DNA of 64,000 nucleotides from Arcobacter siniprincipis. GTDB taxonomy: Bacteria; Campylobacterota; Campylobacteria; Campylobacterales; Arcobacteraceae. The stretch is from contig NZ_CP182343.1 in NCBI RefSeq assembly GCF_048571125.1, forward strand, positions 186,001-250,000, given 5' to 3'. Shown here in pieces: positions 9,573 to 18,479 of this stretch (within the stretch, counting starts at the first letter, position 1; each line of letters opens with the position of its first letter). The position numbers and the translations under genes are program-made. Under the pieces are notes generated by a model. That model did not search any database. It worked only from the letters and a program-made list of their open reading frames with translations, and had not been told where the DNA came from.

Positions 9573-10192
9573 ATGCAAATGATGTAATGAAAATATCACC
9601 AATAGTACCAGTTATTGCCCTTGATGATATAAAAGATGCATTGCCTTTAGCAAAAGCTTTAAGTGAGGGTGGAATAAATATTATGGAGATAACTTTAAGA
9701 ACAAAAGCTGGACTTAAAGCTATTAATCTTATCTCAAAAGAGATGCCATCTATGAATGTGGGAGCTGGAACAGTTTGCAATAATGTTGATTTGATGGAAG
9801 CAAAAGCAGTGGGTGCAAAATTTGTATTTTCTCCTGGAATTTCTCAAGAGTTAATAGATAGTGCAAAAAAATATAAGATGACAATTATTCCAGGAATTGC
9901 AACTGCTTCAGAAGTTATGCTTGCTCAAAATAATGGTATTTATAATTGTAAATTATTCCCTGCAACAATAAGTGGAGGAGTTGATATTTTAAAAGCTTTT
10001 CAAGGACCTTTCCCAAAAATGAAGTTTTGTCCCACAGGTGGAGTAAATCTAGAAAATCTAAATGACTTTTTATCTTTAAAAAATGTTTTATGTGTTGGTG
10101 GAACATGGATTATTCCAAAAGATATTATAAAAAGTGGTGATTTTGATAAGATTACTAAGTTATGTATTGAGGCACTGGCAAAAATAAAATAA
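9569..10192 (+). CDS. eda: KDPG aldolase (2-dehydro-3-deoxy-phosphogluconate aldolase)
   Basis: This class I aldolase of 207 residues cleaves KDPG to pyruvate and glyceraldehyde-3-phosphate. The Schiff-base lysine is K128 in CKLFPA. The catalytic glutamate is in MEITLRTKAG, and GAGTV and PTGGV loops are present. It overlaps edd by 4 bases and completes the zwf-pgl-edd-eda set. The length is normal. Confidence 0.95.
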   Translation: MNANDVMKISPIVPVIALDDIKDALPLAKALSEGGINIMEITLRTKAGLKAINLISKEMPSMNVGAGTVCNNVDLMEAKAVGAKFVFSPGISQELIDSAKKYKMTIIPGIATASEVMLAQNNGIYNCKLFPATISGGVDILKAFQGPFPKMKFCPTGGVNLENLNDFLSLKNVLCVGGTWIIPKDIIKSGDFDKITKLCIEALAKIK

Positions 10193-10204
10193 AAGGAGAT
10201 TATT

Positions 10205-11839
10205 TTGGCGAATGAATTAGCAGGAAAAAAAGCACCCAAAGAGATATTAGAGGATATCCCAAAACTACTTTCATCTTATTATGAAAATAAGCCAAATATA
10301 AATGAGGTAAGTCAAAAAGTTAGTTTTGGTACATCTGGACATAGGGGAAGTTCTTTAAAAAAGAGTTTCAATGAAGACCATATTTTAGCTATTTCTCAAG
10401 CCTTATGTGAATATAGAAAAAATGCAAAAATAACTGGAACTTTATATATAGGAATAGATACTCATGCCCTCTCAACTCCTGCTCAAACAACAGCATTACA
10501 AGTATTTGTAGCAAATAAAGTAAAATGCAAAATTGCCCAAAATAAAAACTTTACTCCCACTCCTGTAATTTCCTTTACTATTTTAGAAGCAAATAAAAAT
10601 AGTGAAATTTTAAATGATGGAGTTGTAATAACTCCTTCCCACAATCCTCCAAGTGATGGTGGCTTTAAATACAATCCACCAAATGGTGGACCAGCAGATA
10701 GTGATATTACAACTATCATAGAAAATAGAGCAAATGAGATTTTGGCAAATGGTTTAAAGGATGTAAAAAAAGTCCCAATTGAAGAGTTAGATGGTTCTTT
10801 GTTTATAGAAGAGTTTGATTTTATAACTCCTTATGTAAAAGCTCTTGATACTATTATTGATATGGATTGTATTAAAAAAGCAAATCTTAAAATTGGCGTT
10901 GATCCAATGGGCGGTTCTGGAATAGAAGTTTATAAAAAGATAAAAGAGATTTATGGTTTAAATCTTGAAATTGTAAATGATAAAGTTGATCCAACTTTTT
11001 CTTTTATGACTTGCGACCATGATGGTAAGATTAGAATGGATTGTTCATCAAAAGATGCGATGGCTTCATTAATAGGCTTAAAAGATAAGTATGAATTAGC
11101 TTTTGCAAATGATCCTGACTTTGATAGACATGGAATAGTAACTCCAAGTGTTGGGCTTATGAATCCAAATCATTATCTCTCTGTTGCTATTTGGTATTTA
11201 TTTTCAAATAGACCTTGGAGTGATGACTTAGGCATTGGGAAGACAGTAGTTTCAAGTTCTATGATAGATAGGGTTACAAAGATGCTTAATAAAAAGCTTT
11301 ATGAAGTACCTGTTGGCTTTAAATGGTTTGTTGATGGTCTTTATGAAGGAACTTTAGGCTTTGGAGGAGAAGAGAGTGCTGGAGCTTCATTTCTAAGATT
11401 TGATGGAAGTGTTTGGTCAACTGATAAAGATGGAATAATTTTAAATTTATTAGCAGCTGAGATTACTTCAAAACTAAAAAAAGACCCTGGAACTATTTAT
11501 AAAGAGTTAGAAGAGAAAAATGGAACTTCATACTATAAAAGAATCGATGCCCCCGCAACGATAGAACAAAAAGCTAAACTAAAAAGTCTAAGTGTTGAAG
11601 ATATAGTATCAAAAGAGCTTGCAGGGGAACTTATCGAAAATATTTTTACCAAAGCAGAGGGTAATAAAGCATCCATTGGAGGCTTAAAAGTGGTTACCAA
11701 AAATGGTTGGTTTGCTGCGCGTCCTTCAGGTACAGAAGATATATATAAAATCTATGCTGAGAGTTTTATAAGTAGTGAGCATTTGGAGCTTATTTTAGCT
11801 CAAGCTCAAGAGATAGTAACACAAAGTATAAAAGGATAA
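10205..11839 (+). CDS. pgm: Phosphoglucomutase (alpha-D-glucose)
   Basis: The protein interconverts glucose-1-phosphate and glucose-6-phosphate. It carries GTSGHRG, the phosphoserine loop TPSHNPPSDGG (S145), the metal-binding DPDFDRHG and the sugar-binding GGEESAG motifs. The C-terminal phosphate-binding loop is RPSGTED. The start is TTG at 10205, preceded by an AAAAGGAG site; the ATG at 10210 is out of frame. It links the phosphorylase and GalU branch with Zwf and Pgi. Confidence 0.95.
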   Translation: MANELAGKKAPKEILEDIPKLLSSYYENKPNINEVSQKVSFGTSGHRGSSLKKSFNEDHILAISQALCEYRKNAKITGTLYIGIDTHALSTPAQTTALQVFVANKVKCKIAQNKNFTPTPVISFTILEANKNSEILNDGVVITPSHNPPSDGGFKYNPPNGGPADSDITTIIENRANEILANGLKDVKKVPIEELDGSLFIEEFDFITPYVKALDTIIDMDCIKKANLKIGVDPMGGSGIEVYKKIKEIYGLNLEIVNDKVDPTFSFMTCDHDGKIRMDCSSKDAMASLIGLKDKYELAFANDPDFDRHGIVTPSVGLMNPNHYLSVAIWYLFSNRPWSDDLGIGKTVVSSSMIDRVTKMLNKKLYEVPVGFKWFVDGLYEGTLGFGGEESAGASFLRFDGSVWSTDKDGIILNLLAAEITSKLKKDPGTIYKELEEKNGTSYYKRIDAPATIEQKAKLKSLSVEDIVSKELAGELIENIFTKAEGNKASIGGLKVVTKNGWFAARPSGTEDIYKIYAESFISSEHLELILAQAQEIVTQSIKG

Positions 11840-11842
11840 AAG

Positions 11843-13051
11843 ATGAATTATAGTGCAAATTTTAGTCCAAGAGTTTCTGATAGTGAGATTTTCGAAAGTA
11901 TAAAAAAAGAGAAGCAAGATATAGGTTATTATAATTTACCTTTTCAAGATACAACTTTAATAAAAGAGTATGCTCAAACTGTCAAGCAAAAAGATATAGC
12001 AATAATTGGAATAGGTGGAAGTACTTTAGGAACTTTTGCTATTTATAGTTTTTTAACTAGAACCCATAACTTTGATAAAAAGCTTTATTTTTTTGAATCA
12101 ACTGATCCAATTGATATAAATACAAGATTGGAAAGATTAGATTTAGACAATACACTATTTATCGTTATTAGTAAATCAGGAACAACTATTGAGACAATAA
12201 GTGTTTTTAAATATCTTTATTCAAAAGTTAAGATTGATAAAAATAATTGTTTGATAATAACAGAGACGGATAGTAAGCTAAATGATTTTGCCCAAAGTAA
12301 TGATATAAAAACATTTGAAATACCAAAAAATGTTGGTGGAAGATTTTCTGTATTTTCAACTGTAGGACTTGTACCTTTAGCAATTGTTGGAATTGATATT
12401 GATAGATTATTAGATGGTTGTAAAGAGGCTTATAGCGAATATTTTGAACAAGAAGCTTTATATAAAAGAATAATGACAAAAGCTAGATTTATGGCAGAGT
12501 ACAAACATAAGTTTAATAACAATGTAGTTTTTTCTTATGCTTCAGAACTTGAGGGATTTAATAAATGGTATGTGCAATTATGGGGAGAAAGCTTAGGGAA
12601 AATTGACAAAGATAATACTCATCAAGGTTTGACACCAATTGGTTTATTAGGACCTGTAGATCAACATAGTTTTTTACAGCTAATTATTCAAGGGAAAAGG
12701 GATAAAACGGTTACTTTTATTAAAATAAAAGATTTCGCTGATAACTCAAAAATTCCTGATGTAAAATTAAAAGGTTTAGAGGAACTTGATTATATCAATA
12801 ATTTAAAATTCTCCGAGCTTATAAATCACCAAGCAGACGCAACAATAGAAGCAGTACATGATTTACAAGATATTCCCTGTGATACTATCACTATGGATAA
12901 AGTTGATGGATTTAGTTTAGCAAAACTAATGTATGTATATGAACTACTAACTTCAATAGTTGGAAAATTTTTATTTATAAATGCCTATGATCAACCAGGT
13001 GTTGAAAGTGGTAAAATAATTTTAAAAGAGAAACTAAAAAAGAAAAAATAG
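11843..13051 (+). CDS. pgi: Glucose-6-phosphate isomerase
   Basis: The 402-residue protein is a short-form phosphoglucose isomerase. The SIS-type motifs GIGGSTLGTFAIYSF and SKSGTTIETISVF are clear, and the C-terminal signature region is partly conserved (NAYDQPGVESGK). It interconverts glucose-6-phosphate and fructose-6-phosphate, so it can supply hexose by gluconeogenesis for solute synthesis. It starts 3 bases after pgm ends and is the last gene of the run. No clear terminator hairpin follows it. Confidence 0.95.
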   Translation: MNYSANFSPRVSDSEIFESIKKEKQDIGYYNLPFQDTTLIKEYAQTVKQKDIAIIGIGGSTLGTFAIYSFLTRTHNFDKKLYFFESTDPIDINTRLERLDLDNTLFIVISKSGTTIETISVFKYLYSKVKIDKNNCLIITETDSKLNDFAQSNDIKTFEIPKNVGGRFSVFSTVGLVPLAIVGIDIDRLLDGCKEAYSEYFEQEALYKRIMTKARFMAEYKHKFNNNVVFSYASELEGFNKWYVQLWGESLGKIDKDNTHQGLTPIGLLGPVDQHSFLQLIIQGKRDKTVTFIKIKDFADNSKIPDVKLKGLEELDYINNLKFSELINHQADATIEAVHDLQDIPCDTITMDKVDGFSLAKLMYVYELLTSIVGKFLFINAYDQPGVESGKIILKEKLKKKK

Positions 13052-13097
13052 GGCATAGAGTGTTCTTATAGACATATGAAAAACTTTTGAATTAATG

Positions 13098-13103
13098 TAT
13101 AAT
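13098..13103 (+). promoter_or_regulatory. Sigma-70 -10 box before the DUF523/DUF1722 gene
   Basis: A TGTATAAT sequence (extended -10) lies 26 bases upstream of the ATG at 13130, with an AAGGAAAG ribosome site between them. It is the first convincing promoter after the sugar operon. Confidence 0.6.
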
Positions 13104-13129
13104 CTTTTATAAAAAGGTAAGGAAAGATT

Positions 13130-14083
13130 ATGAAATTAGGAATATCATCATGTTTGATAGGAAATCTCTGTCGTTATGATGGAGCTCATTCAAGAGATGC
13201 TTTTGTGGTTAATATACTTCAAAAATATTTTGAAATAGTGCCTTATTGTCCTGAGAGTATTATTTTTGGTACACCAAGGGAGACTATTAGATTGGTTCGA
13301 AATGGTGAAGATATAAAAGTTACTACTTCAAATGGGGAAAAAGATGTAACTAAACAATTAGATGATATCTCTGTTTCTTGTGCAAAACAAATAGCCAATG
13401 ATGATATTTGTGGATTTATTTTAAAATCAAAATCACCTACCTGTGGAATGGAAAGAGTAAAAGTTTACCAAGAAAAAAATGCCCCAAGTAAAAAAGAGGG
13501 TGTTGGACTTTTTGCAAAAAGAATAAAAGAATTTTATCCTTATTTACCCCTAGAAGAAGAGGGTAGACTTAATGATGCTTGGTTAAAAGAGAACTTCTTA
13601 ATGCAAATTTTTGCTTATAGAGATTTACATGAGTTATTAAAAAAAGAAGATATTGAGTTTAATGATTTAGTAGAGTTTCATACTTCATATAAATATTTAA
13701 TTTATGCAAAATCTCAAGAATTTTATAAAGAATTAGGCCATATTGTTGCAAATCATGAGAAAAAGCCTTTAGAAGAAATTTTAGCTGAATACAAACAAAG
13801 TTTTTTAAAAGCAATAAGCGAAAAAAGTACTATTAATAAAACTTACAATGTCTTGCTTCATATTTTTGGATATTTTAAAAAGCATATTTCAAAAGAAGAA
13901 AAAGAGTTATTACTTGTAAGTATGGACGAGTATAAAGATGGAATTATTCCTCTTATAACCATAGTTAAGATGTTCAAAATATATATAAGTAGATATGATA
14001 TCGAATACTTAAAAAAACAAAAATTTTTAAATCCTTATCCAGCTGAACTAGCTTTGAGATCTGATTTAAAAGCCAATAAATAG
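13130..14083 (+). CDS. DUF523 - DUF1722 (YbgA-type) fusion protein
   Basis: The N-terminal half (ISSCLIGNLCRYDG, PYCPE, LKSKSPTCGMERV) is DUF523, a cysteine-containing domain. The C-terminal half (from about residue 195: FHTSYKYLIYAKSQEFYKELG, FGYFKKHISKEEKE, LNPYP.EL.LR) is DUF1722/YbgA. The fusion is widespread in bacteria, often near photolyase or MerR genes, but no reaction is assigned to it with confidence. A TATAAT box lies upstream and the next gene follows after 7 bases. Confidence 0.85.
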   Translation: MKLGISSCLIGNLCRYDGAHSRDAFVVNILQKYFEIVPYCPESIIFGTPRETIRLVRNGEDIKVTTSNGEKDVTKQLDDISVSCAKQIANDDICGFILKSKSPTCGMERVKVYQEKNAPSKKEGVGLFAKRIKEFYPYLPLEEEGRLNDAWLKENFLMQIFAYRDLHELLKKEDIEFNDLVEFHTSYKYLIYAKSQEFYKELGHIVANHEKKPLEEILAEYKQSFLKAISEKSTINKTYNVLLHIFGYFKKHISKEEKELLLVSMDEYKDGIIPLITIVKMFKIYISRYDIEYLKKQKFLNPYPAELALRSDLKANK

Positions 14084-14090
14084 GACTTAA

Positions 14091-14555
14091 ATGGAAACTG
14101 TAAGTAATAATATAATACCACTTCATATGAATGTGATGTTAGTCTTTTTTTCTGTATTGCCCTTTCTTGTGATGGGTAGTATATTTCTTGCTAAAAATAA
14201 GCAGTATAAATTACACTTTTATTCTCAAGGTTTTATTTTAGTTTTGACAATTTTGGTATTGGTATTTTTTGAAATTATGATTAGAATTGATGGTGGCTTT
14301 TTTGAGTTTGCCAAACAAAGTGATATGCCACATGGCTTTTTAGTAGGATATTTAATTTTTCATATAATAATTGCTTTGATTGCTGCTGTTTTATGGATAA
14401 GATTATTTATCAAATCTATGCTTTTATATCAAAATGGAAAAATAGAAGAGATAAAAGCTTCAAATCATATACGAGAGGGAAAGATTACTTTTATATTTTT
14501 ACTACTTAGTTGTATAACTGGAGTATTTGTTTATCTATTTTTGTTTATTTTTTGA
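14091..14555 (+). CDS. DUF420-like four-helix membrane protein
   Basis: The 154 residues are mostly hydrophobic, with about four membrane segments. Histidines stand at the membrane edges (PLHMN, LHFYSQG, PHGFLVG, FHIIIA), a pattern of DUF420 proteins. That family is often near cytochrome oxidase genes, which are absent here. It follows the DUF523/DUF1722 gene after 7 bases and is probably co-transcribed. The family call is moderate and no function is claimed. Confidence 0.6.
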   Translation: METVSNNIIPLHMNVMLVFFSVLPFLVMGSIFLAKNKQYKLHFYSQGFILVLTILVLVFFEIMIRIDGGFFEFAKQSDMPHGFLVGYLIFHIIIALIAAVLWIRLFIKSMLLYQNGKIEEIKASNHIREGKITFIFLLLSCITGVFVYLFLFIF

Positions 14556-14594
14556 AAAAGATGTTAAAATACGAAAAAAGAATAAGGAAGTTTA

Positions 14595-15143
14595 ATGAGT
14601 ATAGAGAAGGATCTTTTAGATAGAAGTGGTAGTGTTTGCGAACTTTGTGGAGCAAGTGATGGTCTTGAGGCAATTGAAGTTGCACCAAAAGATGAGAAAA
14701 TCGTAGTATGTTCTACATGTAAAGAGCAAATTGAAGATGAGTCAAAAATGGATTCAAATCACTTTAGATGTTTAAATGATTCTATGTGGAGTGAAACTCC
14801 AGCTGTACAAGTTGTTGCTTATAGATTATTAAAGAACTTATCAATTGATGAAGGTTGGGCTCAAGATTTAGTTGAGATGATGTATTTAGAACCTGAAACT
14901 TTAGAGTGGGCAGAAGCAGGACTTACTACTGGTGAAGTTGTAAAAGATAGTAATGGGGTTACTTTAAACTCAGGTGATAGTGTAACTATTATAAAAGACT
15001 TAGAAGTAAAAGGTGCTGGATTTACTGCAAAAAGAGGAACAGTTGTAAAAGGAATATCTTTAGGTGATGATCCAACTCACATTGAAGGTAAAGTAAATGG
15101 AGTTAGAATTTTTTTAAAAACTTGTTTTTTGAAAAAATCTTAA
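14595..15143 (+). CDS. PhnA/YjdM-type zinc-ribbon protein
   Basis: The N-terminus has two CxxC pairs (CELCGASDG and CSTCKEQ) forming a zinc ribbon. The C-terminal half (VKDSNGV.L..GDSVTIIKDL.VKG, KRGT.VK.I.L.DDP.HIEGKV) is the PhnA domain. Despite the PhnA name, this family is not a proven phosphonate enzyme. A TAAAAT -10-like box and an AAGGA ribosome site lie upstream. It converges with purT, with a shared terminator in between. Confidence 0.85.
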   Translation: MSIEKDLLDRSGSVCELCGASDGLEAIEVAPKDEKIVVCSTCKEQIEDESKMDSNHFRCLNDSMWSETPAVQVVAYRLLKNLSIDEGWAQDLVEMMYLEPETLEWAEAGLTTGEVVKDSNGVTLNSGDSVTIIKDLEVKGAGFTAKRGTVVKGISLGDDPTHIEGKVNGVRIFLKTCFLKKS

Positions 15144-15148
15144 TATTA

Positions 15149-15170
15149 ACTCTCTACAAAAGTAGAGAGT
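15149..15170. terminator. Bidirectional terminator between the PhnA-like gene and purT
   Basis: ACTCTCTAC and GTAGAGAGT form a 9-base-pair stem with an AAAA loop. It is followed by CTTTTAG on the plus strand and lies 4 bases from the purT stop codon, so it can serve both convergent genes. Confidence 0.75.
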
Positions 15171-15173
15171 CTT

Positions 15174-16343
15174 TTAGCAATCAGAGAAATTTTTTATAAT
15201 CTCTTTTGCATTTTTAAGGGCTTTATCACTTGAATCTTTATCAAAAGTAAGTGCTACAGCCATTCTTCTTCCCACATGTGATTGTGGTTTTCCAAAAACT
15301 CTTACAAATGAATTATCACTGAATGCTTCATCTTTAATATCAATAATAGGATTAAAAGTATCAGCTACAGCTTTATATGCAGCACTTGCCCCTGCTCCAT
15401 ATTGAATATAATTTAAAGGCAATCCTAATACTGCTCTTACATGAAGTGCAAATTCACTTTGAGATTGAGTAATCATAGTTACCATTCCTGTATCATGGGG
15501 TCTTGGGCTTACTTCAGAAAAATAAACTTCATCACCTTTTACAAATAATTCAACTCCAAAAATACCTCTACCACCTAAACCATCAGTGATTTTTTTAGCT
15601 ATCTCTTCTGATTTTTTGATTGCTTTATCACTCATTTTCATTGGTTGCCATGAAAAAATATAATCACCATCTTTTTGAATATGTCCAATTGGTGCACAAA
15701 AAATAGTTTGTTTTTCATTTCTTACTGTTAAAAGAGTTATTTCATAATCAAACTTTATAAACTCTTCTACAATTAATTCACTAGCATCACCTCTAGCTTC
15801 TTTTGCAATTTCCCATGATTTTTCTAATTCTTTAGTACTTTTTGCAATACTTTGACCATGTCCAGAACTACTCATTACTGGCTTAATAACACAAGGAAAA
15901 CCAATATATTCTGCTGCACTTTTTAGCTCATCAAAACTTTTTACAAATTTATATTTACTTGTAGGTATTTCTAACTCTTCAGCTGCAAATTCTCGTATGT
16001 TTTTTCTATTCATTGTTTTATTTACAGCTTCGGCATTTGGGATTACATGAAATCCTTCTTTTTCAGCAGTAAATAAAGCATCAATATTAATAGCTTCAAC
16101 TTCAGGCAAAATATAATCAGGTTTTTCTCTTCTAATTACATCTAATATTTCATTTTCATTTTTCATATTGATTGTATATGCTTTATTCGCCACAAGTTGT
16201 GCAGGAGCATTGTTATAACTATCAACTGCAATAGTTTCAATACCTAATCTTTGAGCTTCAATTATAACTTCTTTACCAAGTTCACCACTTCCAAGTAGCA
16301 TTATTTTAATTGAATTAGATTTTAAGGGAGTTCCAAATTTCAT
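15174..16343 (-). CDS. purT: Formate-dependent phosphoribosylglycinamide formyltransferase
   Basis: This 389-residue ATP-grasp enzyme makes formyl-GAR from GAR, formate and ATP in purine synthesis. Landmarks are FGTPL at the N-terminus, LLGSGELGKEV, the ATP-grasp core CVIKPVMSSSGHGQS, and GGRGIFGVELFVKGDEVYFSEVSPRPHDTGMVT. The start overlaps the end of the upstream glucosaminidase gene by 29 bases. The start is kept because the FGTPL motif follows it directly. A second purine gene, purM, lies 2.8 kb away on the other strand. Confidence 0.95.
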   Translation of the reverse strand: MKFGTPLKSNSIKIMLLGSGELGKEVIIEAQRLGIETIAVDSYNNAPAQLVANKAYTINMKNENEILDVIRREKPDYILPEVEAINIDALFTAEKEGFHVIPNAEAVNKTMNRKNIREFAAEELEIPTSKYKFVKSFDELKSAAEYIGFPCVIKPVMSSSGHGQSIAKSTKELEKSWEIAKEARGDASELIVEEFIKFDYEITLLTVRNEKQTIFCAPIGHIQKDGDYIFSWQPMKMSDKAIKKSEEIAKKITDGLGGRGIFGVELFVKGDEVYFSEVSPRPHDTGMVTMITQSQSEFALHVRAVLGLPLNYIQYGAGASAAYKAVADTFNPIIDIKDEAFSDNSFVRVFGKPQSHVGRRMAVALTFDKDSSDKALKNAKEIIKNFSDC

Positions 16344-17085
16344 TATTATCCTTTTTTAAGTTTTTGTAGAATTTTTTATCATACTCTTCTAGGTCATTTC
16401 TTTCTATTACACTTTTTAATATTTTTAGATATCTTTCTTTTATTTGAGAGTAGTTTATTAAGGTTTGGCTTAAAACTAAACCAGATAATTTTTTTCTCAT
16501 TTTTTGGAAATGAGAACGCAACATTCTAAATGAAGTATAGGCATTTGTTCTATTTAAATTTAACATATATGAATAGATTGAATTTTCAAATGAATCAAAT
16601 ATTCTTACCATATGTGTAGCATTAGGATCTCTATTTAGAGGAACCATTCCTTTTTCTCCATTTTTACCATATGTCCAATGTCCAAATAGATTATTTCCTT
16701 CTCTAACAAATCTACTTGTTCCCCAACCACTTTCAACAGCAGCTTGAGCTAAAGCTAAAGAGGGTGGTATAATATTTACTCTAAGTAAAAGTTTTTTATA
16801 ATCATAAATATTATCCACTCTGTATCTTTTAGCTATTAAATCAAGCCTCTGTATATTTTCAATTCTTCTACTAAAATGTTTATCTAATCTCATTTTTAAG
16901 ATAAATTTTCTATTTTTTAATATCTTTTTGTTAGCATGTTCAATGTATGGATATAAGTAGTCAAAAAAGTAGTCTTGCTTTTTAGTAGTTGCTCTCATAT
17001 CATAATATTCATCTGGGAAACCAGTAGTTGCAGCATAACTATTGATTAGAAAGAAAGTTGAAAGTAAAAATAAGATTTTTTTCAT
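16315..17085 (-). CDS. Bax-like secreted N-acetylglucosaminidase
   Basis: The first 18 residues are a signal peptide (KKILFLLSTFFLINSYA). The catalytic region ALAQAAVESGWGTSRF.REGNNLFGHWTYG is that of the glucosaminidase family (GH73-like, E. coli Bax type), and the glutamate in VESGWG is the expected acid. It probably cuts peptidoglycan glycan strands in the periplasm. The length of 256 is normal for Bax-like proteins. Its 3' end overlaps purT, and dapF lies 8 bases upstream in the same direction. Confidence 0.85.
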   Translation of the reverse strand: MKKILFLLSTFFLINSYAATTGFPDEYYDMRATTKKQDYFFDYLYPYIEHANKKILKNRKFILKMRLDKHFSRRIENIQRLDLIAKRYRVDNIYDYKKLLLRVNIIPPSLALAQAAVESGWGTSRFVREGNNLFGHWTYGKNGEKGMVPLNRDPNATHMVRIFDSFENSIYSYMLNLNRTNAYTSFRMLRSHFQKMRKKLSGLVLSQTLINYSQIKERYLKILKSVIERNDLEEYDKKFYKNLKKDNNEIWNSLKI

Positions 17086-17093
17086 ATTATTTT

Positions 17094-17831
17094 TTATATC
17101 TCTGTTACAAAAACTTTTTTTACTGCACCTTTGAAAAAGAGCTCACCATCTTTTATACTCACTGTTAATTCTTCTTTACTTTTTGGATAAACGAAAGATT
17201 TACTATCTACCAATCCTAAAGTATTTGCTCTTAAAAAACATGCAACCATTCCTGTTCCACATGCTAAAGTTTCACCCTCAACACCTCGTTCATAGGTTCT
17301 AACAAATATTTTTTCATCTTCAATTTTTGCAAAATTTACATTTGCATTATGTTCGTATCTCATTTTTGCGCATAAGTCATGGGCATATTTATCCAAATCA
17401 TCAACGATTGTTACTAAATGAGGAACTCCTGTATCAATTAAATACCAAGTCAAACCCTCTTGTTCAAACTCTTCTTTTATTACAATTGGTTTAGTCATTT
17501 GTGTTTCCACAATATTTCCATCAACAATTGATTGTATAAATCCAGCTTGTGTTAGAAATTTCATATTTGAAGGAGCTAAGCCATTATTATAAGCATAGTG
17601 TGCCACTGCTCTTGTACCATTTCCACACATAGCAGCATCGCTACCATCACTATTATAAAAAAGCCATTCAAAATCAGCTGTTTGATTTGGAACAATAACA
17701 ATTAGTCCATCTGCACCAATACCCTCAGTTCTATTACATAGATTTATAGCATCTTGTGAATAGTCTTTTTTTATTAGTGTGTGAAATATTACAAAGTCAT
17801 TTCCACTGGCGCTGTATTTTGTATATGTCAT
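17094..17831 (-). CDS. dapF: Diaminopimelate epimerase
   Basis: The 245-residue protein converts LL-DAP to meso-DAP for peptidoglycan and lysine. The two catalytic cysteines are visible: C69 in MCGNGTRAVAHYA and C191 in LACGTGMVAC. The N-terminal YSASGNDFV motif is also typical. The start overlaps the coaE stop by 4 bases (ATGA), so the two are translationally coupled. Confidence 0.96.
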   Translation of the reverse strand: MTYTKYSASGNDFVIFHTLIKKDYSQDAINLCNRTEGIGADGLIVIVPNQTADFEWLFYNSDGSDAAMCGNGTRAVAHYAYNNGLAPSNMKFLTQAGFIQSIVDGNIVETQMTKPIVIKEEFEQEGLTWYLIDTGVPHLVTIVDDLDKYAHDLCAKMRYEHNANVNFAKIEDEKIFVRTYERGVEGETLACGTGMVACFLRANTLGLVDSKSFVYPKSKEELTVSIKDGELFFKGAVKKVFVTEI

Positions 17832-18418
17832 ATAAGTTCTCCTATAACTCGTTCAACTTCTTTTTGAAGATTTCTTAAATTTGTTGAATTATCAATTACT
17901 AAATCTGCTAATTTCTTTTTTTCTTCTATATCCATTTGATTTGAAATTTTTAATTTCGCTTCTTCTTTGTCTATATTATCCCTTTGCATCAATCTATCTA
18001 TTTGTATCTCTTTTGGTGTATAAACTACTAAAGATTTTTTGATAGGATAATTCATCTTTTCATAAAATAAAGGAATATCTATAAGATATGGTTTACCCTG
18101 TTCTTCAAATATTTTAGACTCTTTTTCTATCTCTTCTTTTATTAAAGGATGAATAAAACTTTCCAATTTTTCTTTATTTTTTTGATTTGAAAATATGATT
18201 GGTCCTAGTTTTTTTCTAAGAACCTTTCCATTTTCTACATACTCTTGCCCAAACATTGAAGCTATTTTACTACTATGTCTGTCTAAAAGTTTATGTGCTA
18301 TTTTATCTGCATCAATTGTTAAAAAACCATGTAGCTTAAAAAGACTACAAACTGTACTTTTACCTGTGGCTATACCACCTGTTAATGCCACAGCATATTT
18401 AAATGTTTCATTATTCAT
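17828..18418 (-). CDS. coaE: Dephospho-CoA kinase
   Basis: The Walker A motif GGIATGKSTV at the N-terminus, the IDADKIAH segment and the length of 196 residues identify CoaE, the last step of coenzyme A synthesis. It overlaps dapF by 4 bases. The spermidine-synthase-like gene lies upstream after a 61-base gap. Confidence 0.95.
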   Translation of the reverse strand: MNNETFKYAVALTGGIATGKSTVCSLFKLHGFLTIDADKIAHKLLDRHSSKIASMFGQEYVENGKVLRKKLGPIIFSNQKNKEKLESFIHPLIKEEIEKESKIFEEQGKPYLIDIPLFYEKMNYPIKKSLVVYTPKEIQIDRLMQRDNIDKEEAKLKISNQMDIEEKKKLADLVIDNSTNLRNLQKEVERVIGELI

Positions 18419-18479
18419 TATTAGATTTTACAATAAAATTGATTAATTTAAAAGGGGAAGGAGTTTTGTACTACAAAGC

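Noticed and set aside
13052..13129. Possible terminator after the sugar operon
   Set aside because: I found no stem longer than a few bases, so I do not list one.
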